Shown in pieces: positions 13,080 through 20,329 of a DNA stretch of 20,842 nt (the first letter of the stretch is position 1; each line of letters starts with the position of its first letter). Origin of the DNA: a candidate division Hyd24-12 bacterium UBA5074 (GTDB lineage Bacteria; Fermentibacterota; Fermentibacteria; Fermentibacterales; Fermentibacteraceae); contig DIAQ01000034.1 of the NCBI GenBank assembly GCA_002414865.1, forward strand, positions 1-20,842, given 5' to 3'. Position numbers and translations under genes: made by a program. The notes beneath the pieces are model-generated. The model made no database searches. It was given only the letters and a program-made list of their open reading frames with translations, and was not told the DNA's origin.

Positions 13080-13841
13080 TCAGAGAACGACCGCGGGGGT
13101 CGTCGTGAACTGGTCTCCCAGGAGCAGTCCCCTCCCGGTGCCGAGCACCGAGCGGGCCGCGCGGGATGCGATCTCCGGCCTGTTGTTCTCGCGGCTGAGA
13201 TGCGCCAGCACGACAGTCCCGAGCCCGTCGTGGATCAGCCGGTCCAGCAGGGCCGACGCGTCGGCGTTCGAGAGATGCCCGTCGGAAGAGGCTATCCTCT
13301 GTTTCAGGGGCCATGGGTAGGATCCGCTCCAGAGCAGGTCGAGGTCGTGGTTGAACTCCAGGACCAGCGCGCTGCACCCACCGAGGAAGCGGACGAGCCA
13401 TTCGCCCCAGCAGCCGAGGTCGGTGGCCACTCCGAGCCTCCCGCCATCCCAGGCGATTACATAGCCACTGGGGTCTTCAGCGTCATGTGGAAGCCTGAAC
13501 GCTTCGATCGTGAAAGGTCCTGCCTGGATCGAGCATCCGTTGTCGAGCCGCCTCATCGAGGGCACGCTGCCCAGCCCCCTGACACAGGCCGAGGCGGTTC
13601 CCTCCGTGGAGTAGATCGGCATCCGGAATCGCCTCGCCAGGATGCCCGCGCAGCGTGAGTGGTCGGAGTGCTCGTGGCTCAGGAAGAGCGCGGAAGGCTC
13701 CACGGATCGCATGCCCGACGCCTCCATGCGGGAGATGGTCTCCCTCATGCTTATGCCGGCGTCTATCATGAAGCTGTATCCGTCGTGCTCGAATATCATC
13801 GAGTTTCCGCCGCTTCCGCTCGAGAGCAGGGCGAATCTCAC
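13080..13841 (-). CDS. Metallo-beta-lactamase-fold protein, YycJ/WalJ exonuclease type
   Basis: The 253-residue protein begins V-R-F-A-L-L-S-S-G-S-G-G-N-S, the YycJ/WalJ opening. The metal motif H-E-H-S-D-H is at residues 56-61, then F-R-L-P-H-D-A, A-T-D-L-G, E-F-N-H-D and L-S-R-E-N-N, the last being characteristic of the family. WalJ proteins are cytosolic MBL-fold 5'-3' exonuclease-like enzymes linked to DNA repair and replication. The GTG start (13841) makes a GTGA overlap with the GHL10 gene and has GAGG 8 nt upstream. No signal peptide is visible. Biological context here is envelope genes, but the overlap suggests shared expression rather than a shared pathway. Confidence 0.9.
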   Translation of the reverse strand: MRFALLSSGSGGNSMIFEHDGYSFMIDAGISMRETISRMEASGMRSVEPSALFLSHEHSDHSRCAGILARRFRMPIYSTEGTASACVRGLGSVPSMRRLDNGCSIQAGPFTIEAFRLPHDAEDPSGYVIAWDGGRLGVATDLGCWGEWLVRFLGGCSALVLEFNHDLDLLWSGSYPWPLKQRIASSDGHLSNADASALLDRLIHDGLGTVVLAHLSRENNRPEIASRAARSVLGTGRGLLLGDQFTTTPAVVL

Positions 13842-14986
13842 CTCGGGAACCTCGCGAGGCGATGGAAGACCGAGGCGTCGAGGACTCCTTCGGCGGGTCC
13901 CGTCCCCCAGGCGCTCCTGAGGGCCGCGGCGTCCGAGCGGTCGAATGTGTCGAGGCTGTAGATGCAGGTCCCGGCGGAACCCCTGGCCGCTGCCTCCGAC
14001 GCGCCGACCAGGGCGCTGGAAAGCGTCTGGTTGTAGACCGCAGCACCGTACACGACCCTCTCCGGTCTCACCTCGGTGTCCAGGACCGCAAGCTCGCGAG
14101 CCCTTCCTGCATCGGTCGTGTAGGCCATCGGGCAGACGAAGTCGACAAGCCCTTCGGACAGCCAGCTCCTCCAGTCGCATCCGTAGTCCGAGGCGGCGGA
14201 GAGGGGGTCGGCCATGACAGCGCAGGAGAGGGAGACGAAGGGGGCTTCACGCCTGAGGGAGGACCTGACGGTGCGGACCGCGAGAGTGACCTGTCCGGCC
14301 CTCCAGTCCAGCCATTCCTGCTCGCGCCCGGGCACGGCGGCGGTGGTCCTGCCGGATGCCGGGTAGAGGTCGACCGGATCCAGCCCGGTCTCCGCGAAGA
14401 AGCCGGATCTGGCAGCGCTCTCGAACCCGAACCCGCGCCCCGGGTACCTCACGTAGTCCAGGTGTATGCCATCGACATCGTAATTGTCGGCGATCTCGGC
14501 GCAGATGTCCGCGAGACGGCTCCTGACGGCGGGCTCGGCAGGCGAGAGAGTCGCTCCGACTATGCCTGCGGCGTCGCATTCCCCCCGGCTGTAGGCGCGG
14601 GTGGAGCGGCCCTGGAGATCCTCCATGAACCACCCGGGATGGGCGAAGAAGACGTGCGCCGAGTCTCGCGGCGCCCACGGGGCGGACCACGTCAGGAATG
14701 CGTTCACCCAGGCGTGGACCTCCATCCCCATGGGGCCGGCTCGCATTATCAGGTATCGGAGAGGATCGAAAGTGTCCATGGCATGGGATTCAGGCAGTAT
14801 CTCCGAGGAGTACCAGGCCTCGCCGCGCCCCATCACCTGCGCCATGACACCGTTGGCTCCGGCCGCGGAGGCCGCTCCCAGGAGGCTGTCGATCGACGCG
14901 GGCGTCTCCAGCCCTGCGGCCGGGATCCAGAAATAGCGGCACGAGCCTGCGGACGAGAGCAGCGCGAGGATCGTCATCAGAGACAA
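13838..14986 (-). CDS. GHL10-type glycoside-hydrolase-like exported protein
   Basis: The 382-residue protein matches the GHL10 (PF02638/YngK-like) family. It has R-Y-F-W-I-P after the signal region, D-P-L-R-Y-L-I-M-R-A-G-P-M-G-M-E-V-H-A-W-V-N-A, H-P-G-W-F-M and D-G-I-H-L-D-Y-V-R-Y-P at about 172-182. A TIM-barrel fold acting on a glycan, possibly peptidoglycan or a surface polysaccharide, is expected. A weak hydrophobic N-terminal leader (M-S-L-M-T-I-L-A-L-L-S-S-A-G-S-C) lacks basic residues. I take the TTG at 14986 because a GAGGGGGGG run lies 5 nt upstream. The ATG at 14977 touches the GpsA stop as TGATG but is about 14 nt from that run. It ends in a GTGA overlap with the MBL gene. Confidence 0.85.
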   Translation of the reverse strand: MSLMTILALLSSAGSCRYFWIPAAGLETPASIDSLLGAASAAGANGVMAQVMGRGEAWYSSEILPESHAMDTFDPLRYLIMRAGPMGMEVHAWVNAFLTWSAPWAPRDSAHVFFAHPGWFMEDLQGRSTRAYSRGECDAAGIVGATLSPAEPAVRSRLADICAEIADNYDVDGIHLDYVRYPGRGFGFESAARSGFFAETGLDPVDLYPASGRTTAAVPGREQEWLDWRAGQVTLAVRTVRSSLRREAPFVSLSCAVMADPLSAASDYGCDWRSWLSEGLVDFVCPMAYTTDAGRARELAVLDTEVRPERVVYGAAVYNQTLSSALVGASEAAARGSAGTCIYSLDTFDRSDAAALRSAWGTGPAEGVLDASVFHRLARFPR

Positions 14987-15993
14987 GGGCGCCCCCCCTC
15001 GGGGAGCCCTTCGAACTCCTCGCGCGAGGGCCTCCCGAAGAGCCTCTCTATGGCTTCCCGGGGGCCGGACTCCCCCCTCAGCACATCACGCACGGCCGAG
15101 GTGATGGGCACTTCCACCCCGAGCCCGGCCGCGAGCTGCTCGAGGGCCTCGGAAGTGGCCACTCCCTCGGCGAGTCCCTGGAACGGCGCCCCGGTGACTA
15201 TCGACTCGCCGAAGGCGCGGTTGCGGCTGAGCCTGGAGAACAGCGTTGCCTCGTAATCTCCCAGGTGCGAGAGCCCGTAGACGCTCCGCCAGTCTCCACC
15301 CGCGGCCGATACGACTCTGGCCACCTCCTGTGGGGCGCGGGCCATGAGGGCGCCCTTCAGACCGGAGAAGGCCAGCCCGTCGAGGACTCCCGCTGCAATG
15401 CCGACCACATTCTTGGCCGCTGCGCCTATCTCGCATCCCGCCATGTCCGAGGACCTGTAGAACCTTATGAGATCGCTGCTCAGGAGGCCGGCCACCCGGC
15501 GGGCGCCCTCGTCGGTCCCCGAGGTGACCAGCATGCACGTGGGAACGCCGGCAGCCAGCTCCTGGGGATGGCCCGGACCGAGGACCGCGCTGACGCTCCT
15601 CACTCGGATGCCCTCCTCCAGCGCGACGGAGCTCAGCCTGGCTCCGGTTCCCGTCTCCAGCCCCTTCATGCACAGCACGAGGTCGACTCGGGAAAGGTCA
15701 TGCCGCGCCAGTTCGCGGGCCAGGGACCTCCACTCCTGGGAGGGGACGGAGACCATCAGGAGGTCGGCGTCCAGCGCGGTCTGCAGATCCCGGGTGAGGA
15801 GGACTTCGTCGGGAAGCTCGACATAGGCATTCCTGCGCGCGGAATCGAGCTTGTCCATGGCTGCGCTGTCCCCTGGCTCCCAGCCGGTTGCCGGCATCCC
15901 GAGGCGTGAGGCGTACCAGAGATGGAAACTCCCCCACCTCCCGCACCCCAGCACCGAGACTCTATGCGGCTTCAGACGGAGCCTCCGTCCCAT
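14977..15993 (-). CDS. gpsA: Glycerol-3-phosphate dehydrogenase [NAD(P)+]
   Basis: GpsA reduces dihydroxyacetone phosphate to sn-glycerol-3-phosphate for phospholipid synthesis in the cytosol. The Rossmann motif L-G-C-G-R-W-G is at residues 15-21, C-M-K-G-L-E at 108-113, and the catalytic region G-A-A-A-K194-N-V-V-G-I-A-A-G-V-L-D-G at 190-206. G-L-S-H-L-G-D-Y-E-A-T with L-S-R-N-R-A-F-G-E follows. The usual G-P-S-x-A-x-E reads G-P-G-H-P-Q-E, a small deviation. Length 338 aa from ATG 15993 is typical, but that ATG has no good ribosome-binding site and overlaps the DUF362 gene by 22 nt. A CTG at 15975, six codons later, has GGAGG 6 nt upstream and a CTGA overlap with the DUF362 stop, and may be the true start. 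Confidence 0.93.
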   Translation of the reverse strand: MGRRLRLKPHRVSVLGCGRWGSFHLWYASRLGMPATGWEPGDSAAMDKLDSARRNAYVELPDEVLLTRDLQTALDADLLMVSVPSQEWRSLARELARHDLSRVDLVLCMKGLETGTGARLSSVALEEGIRVRSVSAVLGPGHPQELAAGVPTCMLVTSGTDEGARRVAGLLSSDLIRFYRSSDMAGCEIGAAAKNVVGIAAGVLDGLAFSGLKGALMARAPQEVARVVSAAGGDWRSVYGLSHLGDYEATLFSRLSRNRAFGESIVTGAPFQGLAEGVATSEALEQLAAGLGVEVPITSAVRDVLRGESGPREAIERLFGRPSREEFEGLPEGGRPCL

Positions 15994-17114
15994 CCCGTGG
16001 CGCCGGGACCCGGAATCGTGGCCTTGTCCCCATAGGCGTCGAACAGGCGGCCCCATCCGGTCTTCCTGGCTTCCGAGACCCTCTTCCTCCCGACGAGATG
16101 CATCCAGAACAGGTCGTGGTAGGCCTTGCTGGCGACATACGACCAGGGGACCAACGGGCTCCTCAGGAGAATGCCCTCGAAGGGTTTAAGCCATCCATGA
16201 TAGATCATCTTCTGTCCCCTGCTGGCGAACGTGTCGGTCTGGATGAAGTGCCAGTTCTCGCTGCCCAGGTCGTCCCCGACCATCTCGATGTCGGCGGGGT
16301 CGCCTACGCCCAGGCCGGACTCGTGGGCGAGTCTGATGAAGTCGAGCTTGAGAGGGTCGAAGCCCTGGAGCTTCGCACTTATCGCGTCGATTGCGACCTG
16401 GTCCTGGGACGCCAGTATCACGTTCTTCACGTGCGGGATCATGGCGCGCGGACCGGGGCCTTCTCCGGCGAATGTGCCGTCCATCACCGCCAGCAGCCCT
16501 GGATGGATCTCCTTCTGTATCTGCAGGAGGTCGACGAGGGTTTCGTGGATCACGGAGTGAGTCCAGTGGCGGCGCTCGCTGAGGAGCCCTCCGAAGGCGT
16601 TCTTCATGGCCCCGGTAATCGTCGTGAACACGTGCGTCTTGACCGTGGGCAAATGGATTATATTACTACCTATCAACGGCTTGGGAATCTTCACGCCTTC
16701 CGGGAAGATGCTGTCGAGCACGCGATAGGGCTTCTTCGTCCTGTAGGTGACCCACTCCACTCCGGGCTCGTACAGCCTTATCTTGCGAATGCCGTGCAGC
16801 CCCTCGTCGACCTGCACCAGGTGGTTCCCCTGCTCACCCTCGACATCGCTGACGACGACCGTCCTGTTGTGCGCGGCGACCAGCTTCTCGCGCGGGAAGC
16901 CGTCTGCGAGGAGCGTCCTGATGACCCCGTCGAGCTGCCAGGGCGCCGTCGAGCAGGCCGGGTACCAGTGGTGCCACGATATGTTGATCTTCAGCAGGGT
17001 GTCCGCGCCCCTGTCGAAGGAGTCCGAATAACCGATGCTTCGCATCAGCCTCGAATAGTCCTCCAGGACGGTTTCAGGCCTTGTCCGGAGTACAGCCACC
17101 CTGCTCTTGGCCAT
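15972..17114 (-). CDS. DUF362 domain protein without ferredoxin module
   Basis: The 380-residue protein fits DUF362 (PF04015): an N-terminal V-A-V-L-R, the L-L-K-I-N strand (40-44), the core L-P-T-V-K-T-H (155-161) with T-G-A-M-K-N-A-F-G-G (167-176), M-D-G-T-F-A-G-E-G-P-G at about 210, and D-Q-V-A-I-D-A-I. Unlike the paralogue at 18103-19197, it has no C-terminal cysteine motifs. It has one Cys, in A-C-S-T-A-P-W. The reaction of DUF362 proteins is unknown to me; several have been annotated as iron-sulfur proteins because of fused ferredoxin domains. No signal peptide is present, so it is probably cytosolic. The ATG at 17114 overlaps the acyltransferase gene by 41 nt, and a purine-rich AAAGGGAAG precedes it. 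Confidence 0.88.
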   Translation of the reverse strand: MAKSRVAVLRTRPETVLEDYSRLMRSIGYSDSFDRGADTLLKINISWHHWYPACSTAPWQLDGVIRTLLADGFPREKLVAAHNRTVVVSDVEGEQGNHLVQVDEGLHGIRKIRLYEPGVEWVTYRTKKPYRVLDSIFPEGVKIPKPLIGSNIIHLPTVKTHVFTTITGAMKNAFGGLLSERRHWTHSVIHETLVDLLQIQKEIHPGLLAVMDGTFAGEGPGPRAMIPHVKNVILASQDQVAIDAISAKLQGFDPLKLDFIRLAHESGLGVGDPADIEMVGDDLGSENWHFIQTDTFASRGQKMIYHGWLKPFEGILLRSPLVPWSYVASKAYHDLFWMHLVGRKRVSEARKTGWGRLFDAYGDKATIPGPGATGWDGGSV

Positions 17115-18021
17115 CGTTCTTCCCTTTCGATGCTTCCCCGCCGTAGAGGCCCGTGCTCTTCCATCTCCTGTGAGGCCACCAGTAGAGGTCCGGGCGCTTC
17201 CTGATCATCTCCTCCAGGCACTGCGTGTAGCGCCTCGTGACATCGACCTCCGCCTCCGCGGGCGGCAGGTCCTTCCTGGCATGGATGGGCTCGGAGCAGA
17301 CGACCGTCTGCCGCGGACCCCTGTCCCTCACCAGGAAGATCGGGTACACTCCACAGCCCAGCTTGACGGCGAACGCCGCGGCCCCTCGCGGGGTCGAAGC
17401 GGGCCTGCCGAAGAAGTCGACCAGGATCCCGTTCCTGCCTGCATCCTGGTCGGAGAGCCAGCAGACGGTCCTCTTCTCCCTGATGGCCCTGAAGATCTCC
17501 CTCATCGAGCCGTCGCGGGTGACGAGTCGGATGCCGCGGGATGCTCTCAGGTCATTGATCAGTTTGTCCACCATCTTGTTGTGCTGCTCGCCCACTAGGA
17601 AGCTGGTGTCGATCCCCGCCAGCTTGAAGGACACGCCCAGGAACTCCCAGTTGCCGAAGTGGAAGGACAGGCCGATGCCGCCCTCGGCAGCCATGCGGGC
17701 CCGGTTCTCCTCGCCCGCAAGCGAGATGTATTTCTCGAAATAGGCACTGCCGAGCCTGGGCTGGCGCGCGAACTCGACCATGAACCGGCCCGCGTTCGCA
17801 TACGAGGCTGCGCCCGTCCTCCGGTGCCATGCGGCCGGCTTCTCCGGGAAGGCCTGACGGAGATTGATCAGGGACACCTTCCTGCGGATGCCGAGGAACC
17901 AGGCCATGCGCCCGAGAGCTGCGCCCTTCATGAGGGCAAGCCTCAGCGGGAGCAGGTTCAGCAGAGAGATCGCCGCCCTCAGGGCTGCGTACTCGATGAT
18001 ATGGCGGGGGCTGTTCTTCAA
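17074..18021 (-). CDS. Lipid A biosynthesis acyltransferase (LpxL/HtrB family)
   Basis: The 315-residue protein is a late acyltransferase of lipid A, adding a secondary acyl chain on the cytosolic side of the inner membrane. It has an N-terminal hydrophobic helix (A-A-I-S-L-L-N-L-L-P-L-R-L-A-L), the H121-F-G-N-W-E126 catalytic H-x4-E motif, S-D-Q-D-A-G-R-N-G-I-L-V-D-F-F-G-R-P-A-S-T-P-R-G, and the C-terminal Y-W-W-P-H-R-R-W-K-S. The C-terminal ~25 residues are basic and low in complexity and may be tail only. The start is TTG 18021 with GGAG 5 nt upstream. A possible promoter lies at 18049-18078. It proves the organism makes a lipid A-like molecule. The overlapping DUF362 gene follows, so the two are expressed together. 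Confidence 0.93.
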   Translation of the reverse strand: MKNSPRHIIEYAALRAAISLLNLLPLRLALMKGAALGRMAWFLGIRRKVSLINLRQAFPEKPAAWHRRTGAASYANAGRFMVEFARQPRLGSAYFEKYISLAGEENRARMAAEGGIGLSFHFGNWEFLGVSFKLAGIDTSFLVGEQHNKMVDKLINDLRASRGIRLVTRDGSMREIFRAIREKRTVCWLSDQDAGRNGILVDFFGRPASTPRGAAAFAVKLGCGVYPIFLVRDRGPRQTVVCSEPIHARKDLPPAEAEVDVTRRYTQCLEEMIRKRPDLYWWPHRRWKSTGLYGGEASKGKNDGQEQGGCTPDKA

Positions 18022-18048
18022 CGTCGCTCCATGCTGTGTGCTGCAGGA

Positions 18049-18078
18049 ATTCTAGCCTGCGCGGCCTCGGGGGCGCAA
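18049..18078 (-). promoter_or_regulatory. Candidate promoter for the lipid A acyltransferase operon
   Basis: Minus strand TTGCGC (18073-18078), 18-nt spacer, TAGAAT (18049-18054, 5/6) in the 81-nt gap after the DUF362-ferredoxin gene. It predicts a start near 18042 and a leader of about 20 nt before the TTG at 18021, whose GGAG is within it. It splits the long minus-strand run into two transcription units. Confidence 0.5.
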
Positions 18079-18102
18079 CGAGCCGCCGGCCCTGCGGAGG
18101 CT

Positions 18103-19197
18103 CTATCGCTTGAGCGGGTTCCTGATCTGGATGGCGTTCTCGGGGCACAGCTCGTGGCAGCACAGGCAGACTATGCACCTGCGGCGGTCCATCTCCGCCC
18201 TTCCGCTGCGTATCGTGATCGCCGACACCGGGCAGCTGCCCGCGCACAGCCCGCAGCCGGTGCACCTGTCCCCCGACTGCGGCACCGTCTTGAGGAACCT
18301 CCGCACGAGCGCCCCTGCGAATCCGGGTATCATGTCGTAGGCCCAGACCCTGGGGATCCTGAAATCCGGGAACTCCGCCCCGCCGTCGACCGCGATGCAT
18401 TCGCGGGGACGGCCGAAGCCGAGCCTCCTGGCCTCCCTCGTGGTTCCTATCTCCTCGGCGCGCAGCCCGACGAGCTCCGACATCACCATGTCGAGCTCCA
18501 CCCCGTCTCGCGCGACTGCCAGCACGCCGTCGTCCCTCGGCCTCCCGTCGGTGCCGGGCCCCTTCCCGTCCATCGCCGTCACCGCGTCCATCACCGTCAG
18601 ATCGAAGCGGACCAGCGAATAGATGTTCGCGATCTGCACGGCCAGGTCCCTGGGTCTGATGGATTCGCTGTGTATCACGGCCTTGCCGAGCCCAGGGATC
18701 GAGCCGAAGGAGTTCTTGACCGCGTTTGTCAGCCTGCAGTACATGTGTGTCTTGAACTTGCACATGTTGATGACGGCGTCGTAGGCGTACATCGACTTCG
18801 CGATGTTGTACGCGCGCCCGCCGGCCTTCATCGCCACGCTGCCGCCGGCCTCGAAGTTCACCAGCTCCAGCCCGGGATCCTCCCGGAGGGGCGAGTATCC
18901 GCAGTTGGACCAGTATCGCTCGATGCCCCTCACGGCTCCGCCGGGGCTGTCACCCAGGAAGACGCCGCACCCCCGCTTCTTCAGGAGAATGGCAACCGCC
19001 GCCGCCACTTCGGGGTGGGTGGTGATCCCCCGGGTCGGGGCCTTGGCGGCCAGCATGTTCACCTTCAGCAGCACCCTGGCCCCGGGCCGGATGGAGGCGG
19101 GCCATCCGCCGAGGGCTTCCACCATCCCGTCCAGGGCGGATGCGAGCTCCATCCGGTCGTACCGGAAGCCCTGCCTTATGACGACGTCAGCCGGCAA
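18103..19197 (-). CDS. DUF362 protein with C-terminal 2x[4Fe-4S] ferredoxin domain
   Basis: The 364-residue protein has a DUF362 core: L-L-K-V-N (43-47), F-K-T-H (148-151) with K-N-S-F-G (161-165), and M-D-G-K-G-P-G (209-215). A two-cluster ferredoxin domain follows, with C312-x2-C315-x2-C318-x3-C322-P and C341-x2-C344-x2-C347-x3-C351-P. The core also contains C146 and C154 flanking the K-T-H motif. It probably carries electrons to or from a DUF362-bound substrate or cofactor; the substrate is not known. TTG 19197 has GGAGG 5 nt upstream and overlaps the GT4 stop by 11 nt. The gap to the acyltransferase gene is 81 nt, and a second DUF362 lies beyond it. Confidence 0.9.
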   Translation of the reverse strand: MPADVVIRQGFRYDRMELASALDGMVEALGGWPASIRPGARVLLKVNMLAAKAPTRGITTHPEVAAAVAILLKKRGCGVFLGDSPGGAVRGIERYWSNCGYSPLREDPGLELVNFEAGGSVAMKAGGRAYNIAKSMYAYDAVINMCKFKTHMYCRLTNAVKNSFGSIPGLGKAVIHSESIRPRDLAVQIANIYSLVRFDLTVMDAVTAMDGKGPGTDGRPRDDGVLAVARDGVELDMVMSELVGLRAEEIGTTREARRLGFGRPRECIAVDGGAEFPDFRIPRVWAYDMIPGFAGALVRRFLKTVPQSGDRCTGCGLCAGSCPVSAITIRSGRAEMDRRRCIVCLCCHELCPENAIQIRNPLKR

Positions 19198-20329
19198 GGC
19201 CGCCTCCTGCGCCGGGAAGTCCGGCCAGCTCCATCTCGCGGGAAAGGAGGTGCTCGAGCCGCTCGTCCCAGCCGAATCCCGAAGCCGCAGTCCTGCACTC
19301 GGACGGGTCGGGGGGGTTGTCGAGGAAGAACGATGCGGCGGAGGCCAGTGCTTCTCCGGTGTGCGCCGTCACGGCCCGTGCGACCCCCTGCGGGAACTCG
19401 TCCATCAACCCGCTGCCCGAGAGCCCCACGACCGGCGTCCCGCTGGCGAGTGACTCGAGGAAGCAGAGTCCGAGGGTCTCCGCAGGGGCTCCCGAGACGA
19501 GCACCCATGACTCCCTGTAGGAGGCGGCGAGGGCTTCCTGTCCGACGAATCCCCGGAAGCGCACGTCAGGGTTCTCCGACTGCAGCTTCTCGACCGCGGG
19601 CCTGAGCACTCCGTCGCCTATGATCAGCAGCCTGACATGCCTCGAGCGACTCAGGAGCGAGTGGCATTCGATGACCTTCGAGAGGCCCTTCTCCTCGGTC
19701 AGCCTTCCGGCGAAGAGGATCGTGGGGACGGGGTGCCTATCGGAACCGAGCTTCGCACGGAAGAGCTCGAGGTCCACTCCGAGCGGGGCCAGCTCGGTGC
19801 GGGAGATCCCGTGCAGGGCGAGCTCGCGGGCCACGGCGGCCGATGAGAGGAATATCCGGGAGCTGTCGGCGTAGGACTTGCGGAGTATGCGCCAGCCTGC
19901 CGCGTCGAGTGCCTTGCGGAGGAGACCGAAGCGGTCCCCCAGGACGGCGGTGTAGTTCCTGGGGAAGCAGGCGTGGTAGTAGTCGAAGACCGGGGTGCCC
20001 GTCCTCCTGCGGAACTCCGAGACGGCCCTGCGCATGAGGAAGGGGCTGCCGCATTCGATCAGGTCGGGCTCCCAGCGCTCGAGGGCCCCGATGACGCCGG
20101 AACGCCGGAGGGGGGTCCGGTAGCCGGGCGAGAAGAAGATCCTCGCGGCCTTCACTCCGATGGTGGTGTGAGGACCCTCCTCGGAGGTGCAGTCCCCCGC
20201 CGCGGGAATCAGGAGCAGGTGACTGAGGCCGGGACGGGTGCGGAGGAGCCATCTCCGCTTGGCCTCGAGATAACGCCTGACGCCTCCTCCGGAGTCGCTC
20301 CAGAACATCGTCGTGTCGCAGAGGCGCAT
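19187..20329 (-). CDS. Family 4 glycosyltransferase (GT-B)
   Basis: The 380-residue protein is a retaining GT-B enzyme. Its N-terminal acceptor domain contains S-D-S-G-G-G-V-R-R-Y (11-20), D-Y-Y-H-A and A-P-L-G-V-D-L-E-L-F. The C-terminal donor domain contains L-F-A-G-R-L-T-E-E-K-G-L-S-K, I-G-D-G-V-L-R and A-E-T-L-G-L-C-F-L-E-S-L-A-S-G-T-P-V-V, which includes the E-x7-E pair that binds the nucleotide sugar. No membrane helices are seen. It probably transfers a hexose to a lipid or surface glycan, similar to mannosyltransferases of the PimB/MgtA type; the exact sugar is unknown. The ATG directly follows the diguanylate cyclase stop (TAGATG, no gap), and no strong Shine-Dalgarno is visible, which suggests translational reinitiation. 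Confidence 0.9.
   Translation of the reverse strand: MRLCDTTMFWSDSGGGVRRYLEAKRRWLLRTRPGLSHLLLIPAAGDCTSEEGPHTTIGVKAARIFFSPGYRTPLRRSGVIGALERWEPDLIECGSPFLMRRAVSEFRRRTGTPVFDYYHACFPRNYTAVLGDRFGLLRKALDAAGWRILRKSYADSSRIFLSSAAVARELALHGISRTELAPLGVDLELFRAKLGSDRHPVPTILFAGRLTEEKGLSKVIECHSLLSRSRHVRLLIIGDGVLRPAVEKLQSENPDVRFRGFVGQEALAASYRESWVLVSGAPAETLGLCFLESLASGTPVVGLSGSGLMDEFPQGVARAVTAHTGEALASAASFFLDNPPDPSECRTAASGFGWDERLEHLLSREMELAGLPGAGGGLAG

Noticed and set aside
18023..18040. Mini-leader ORF (M-E-R-R-stop) overlapping the acyltransferase TTG start
   Set aside because: A four-codon ORF that ends in TTGA at the start codon is easily produced by chance, and no arrest motif or conservation can be seen.
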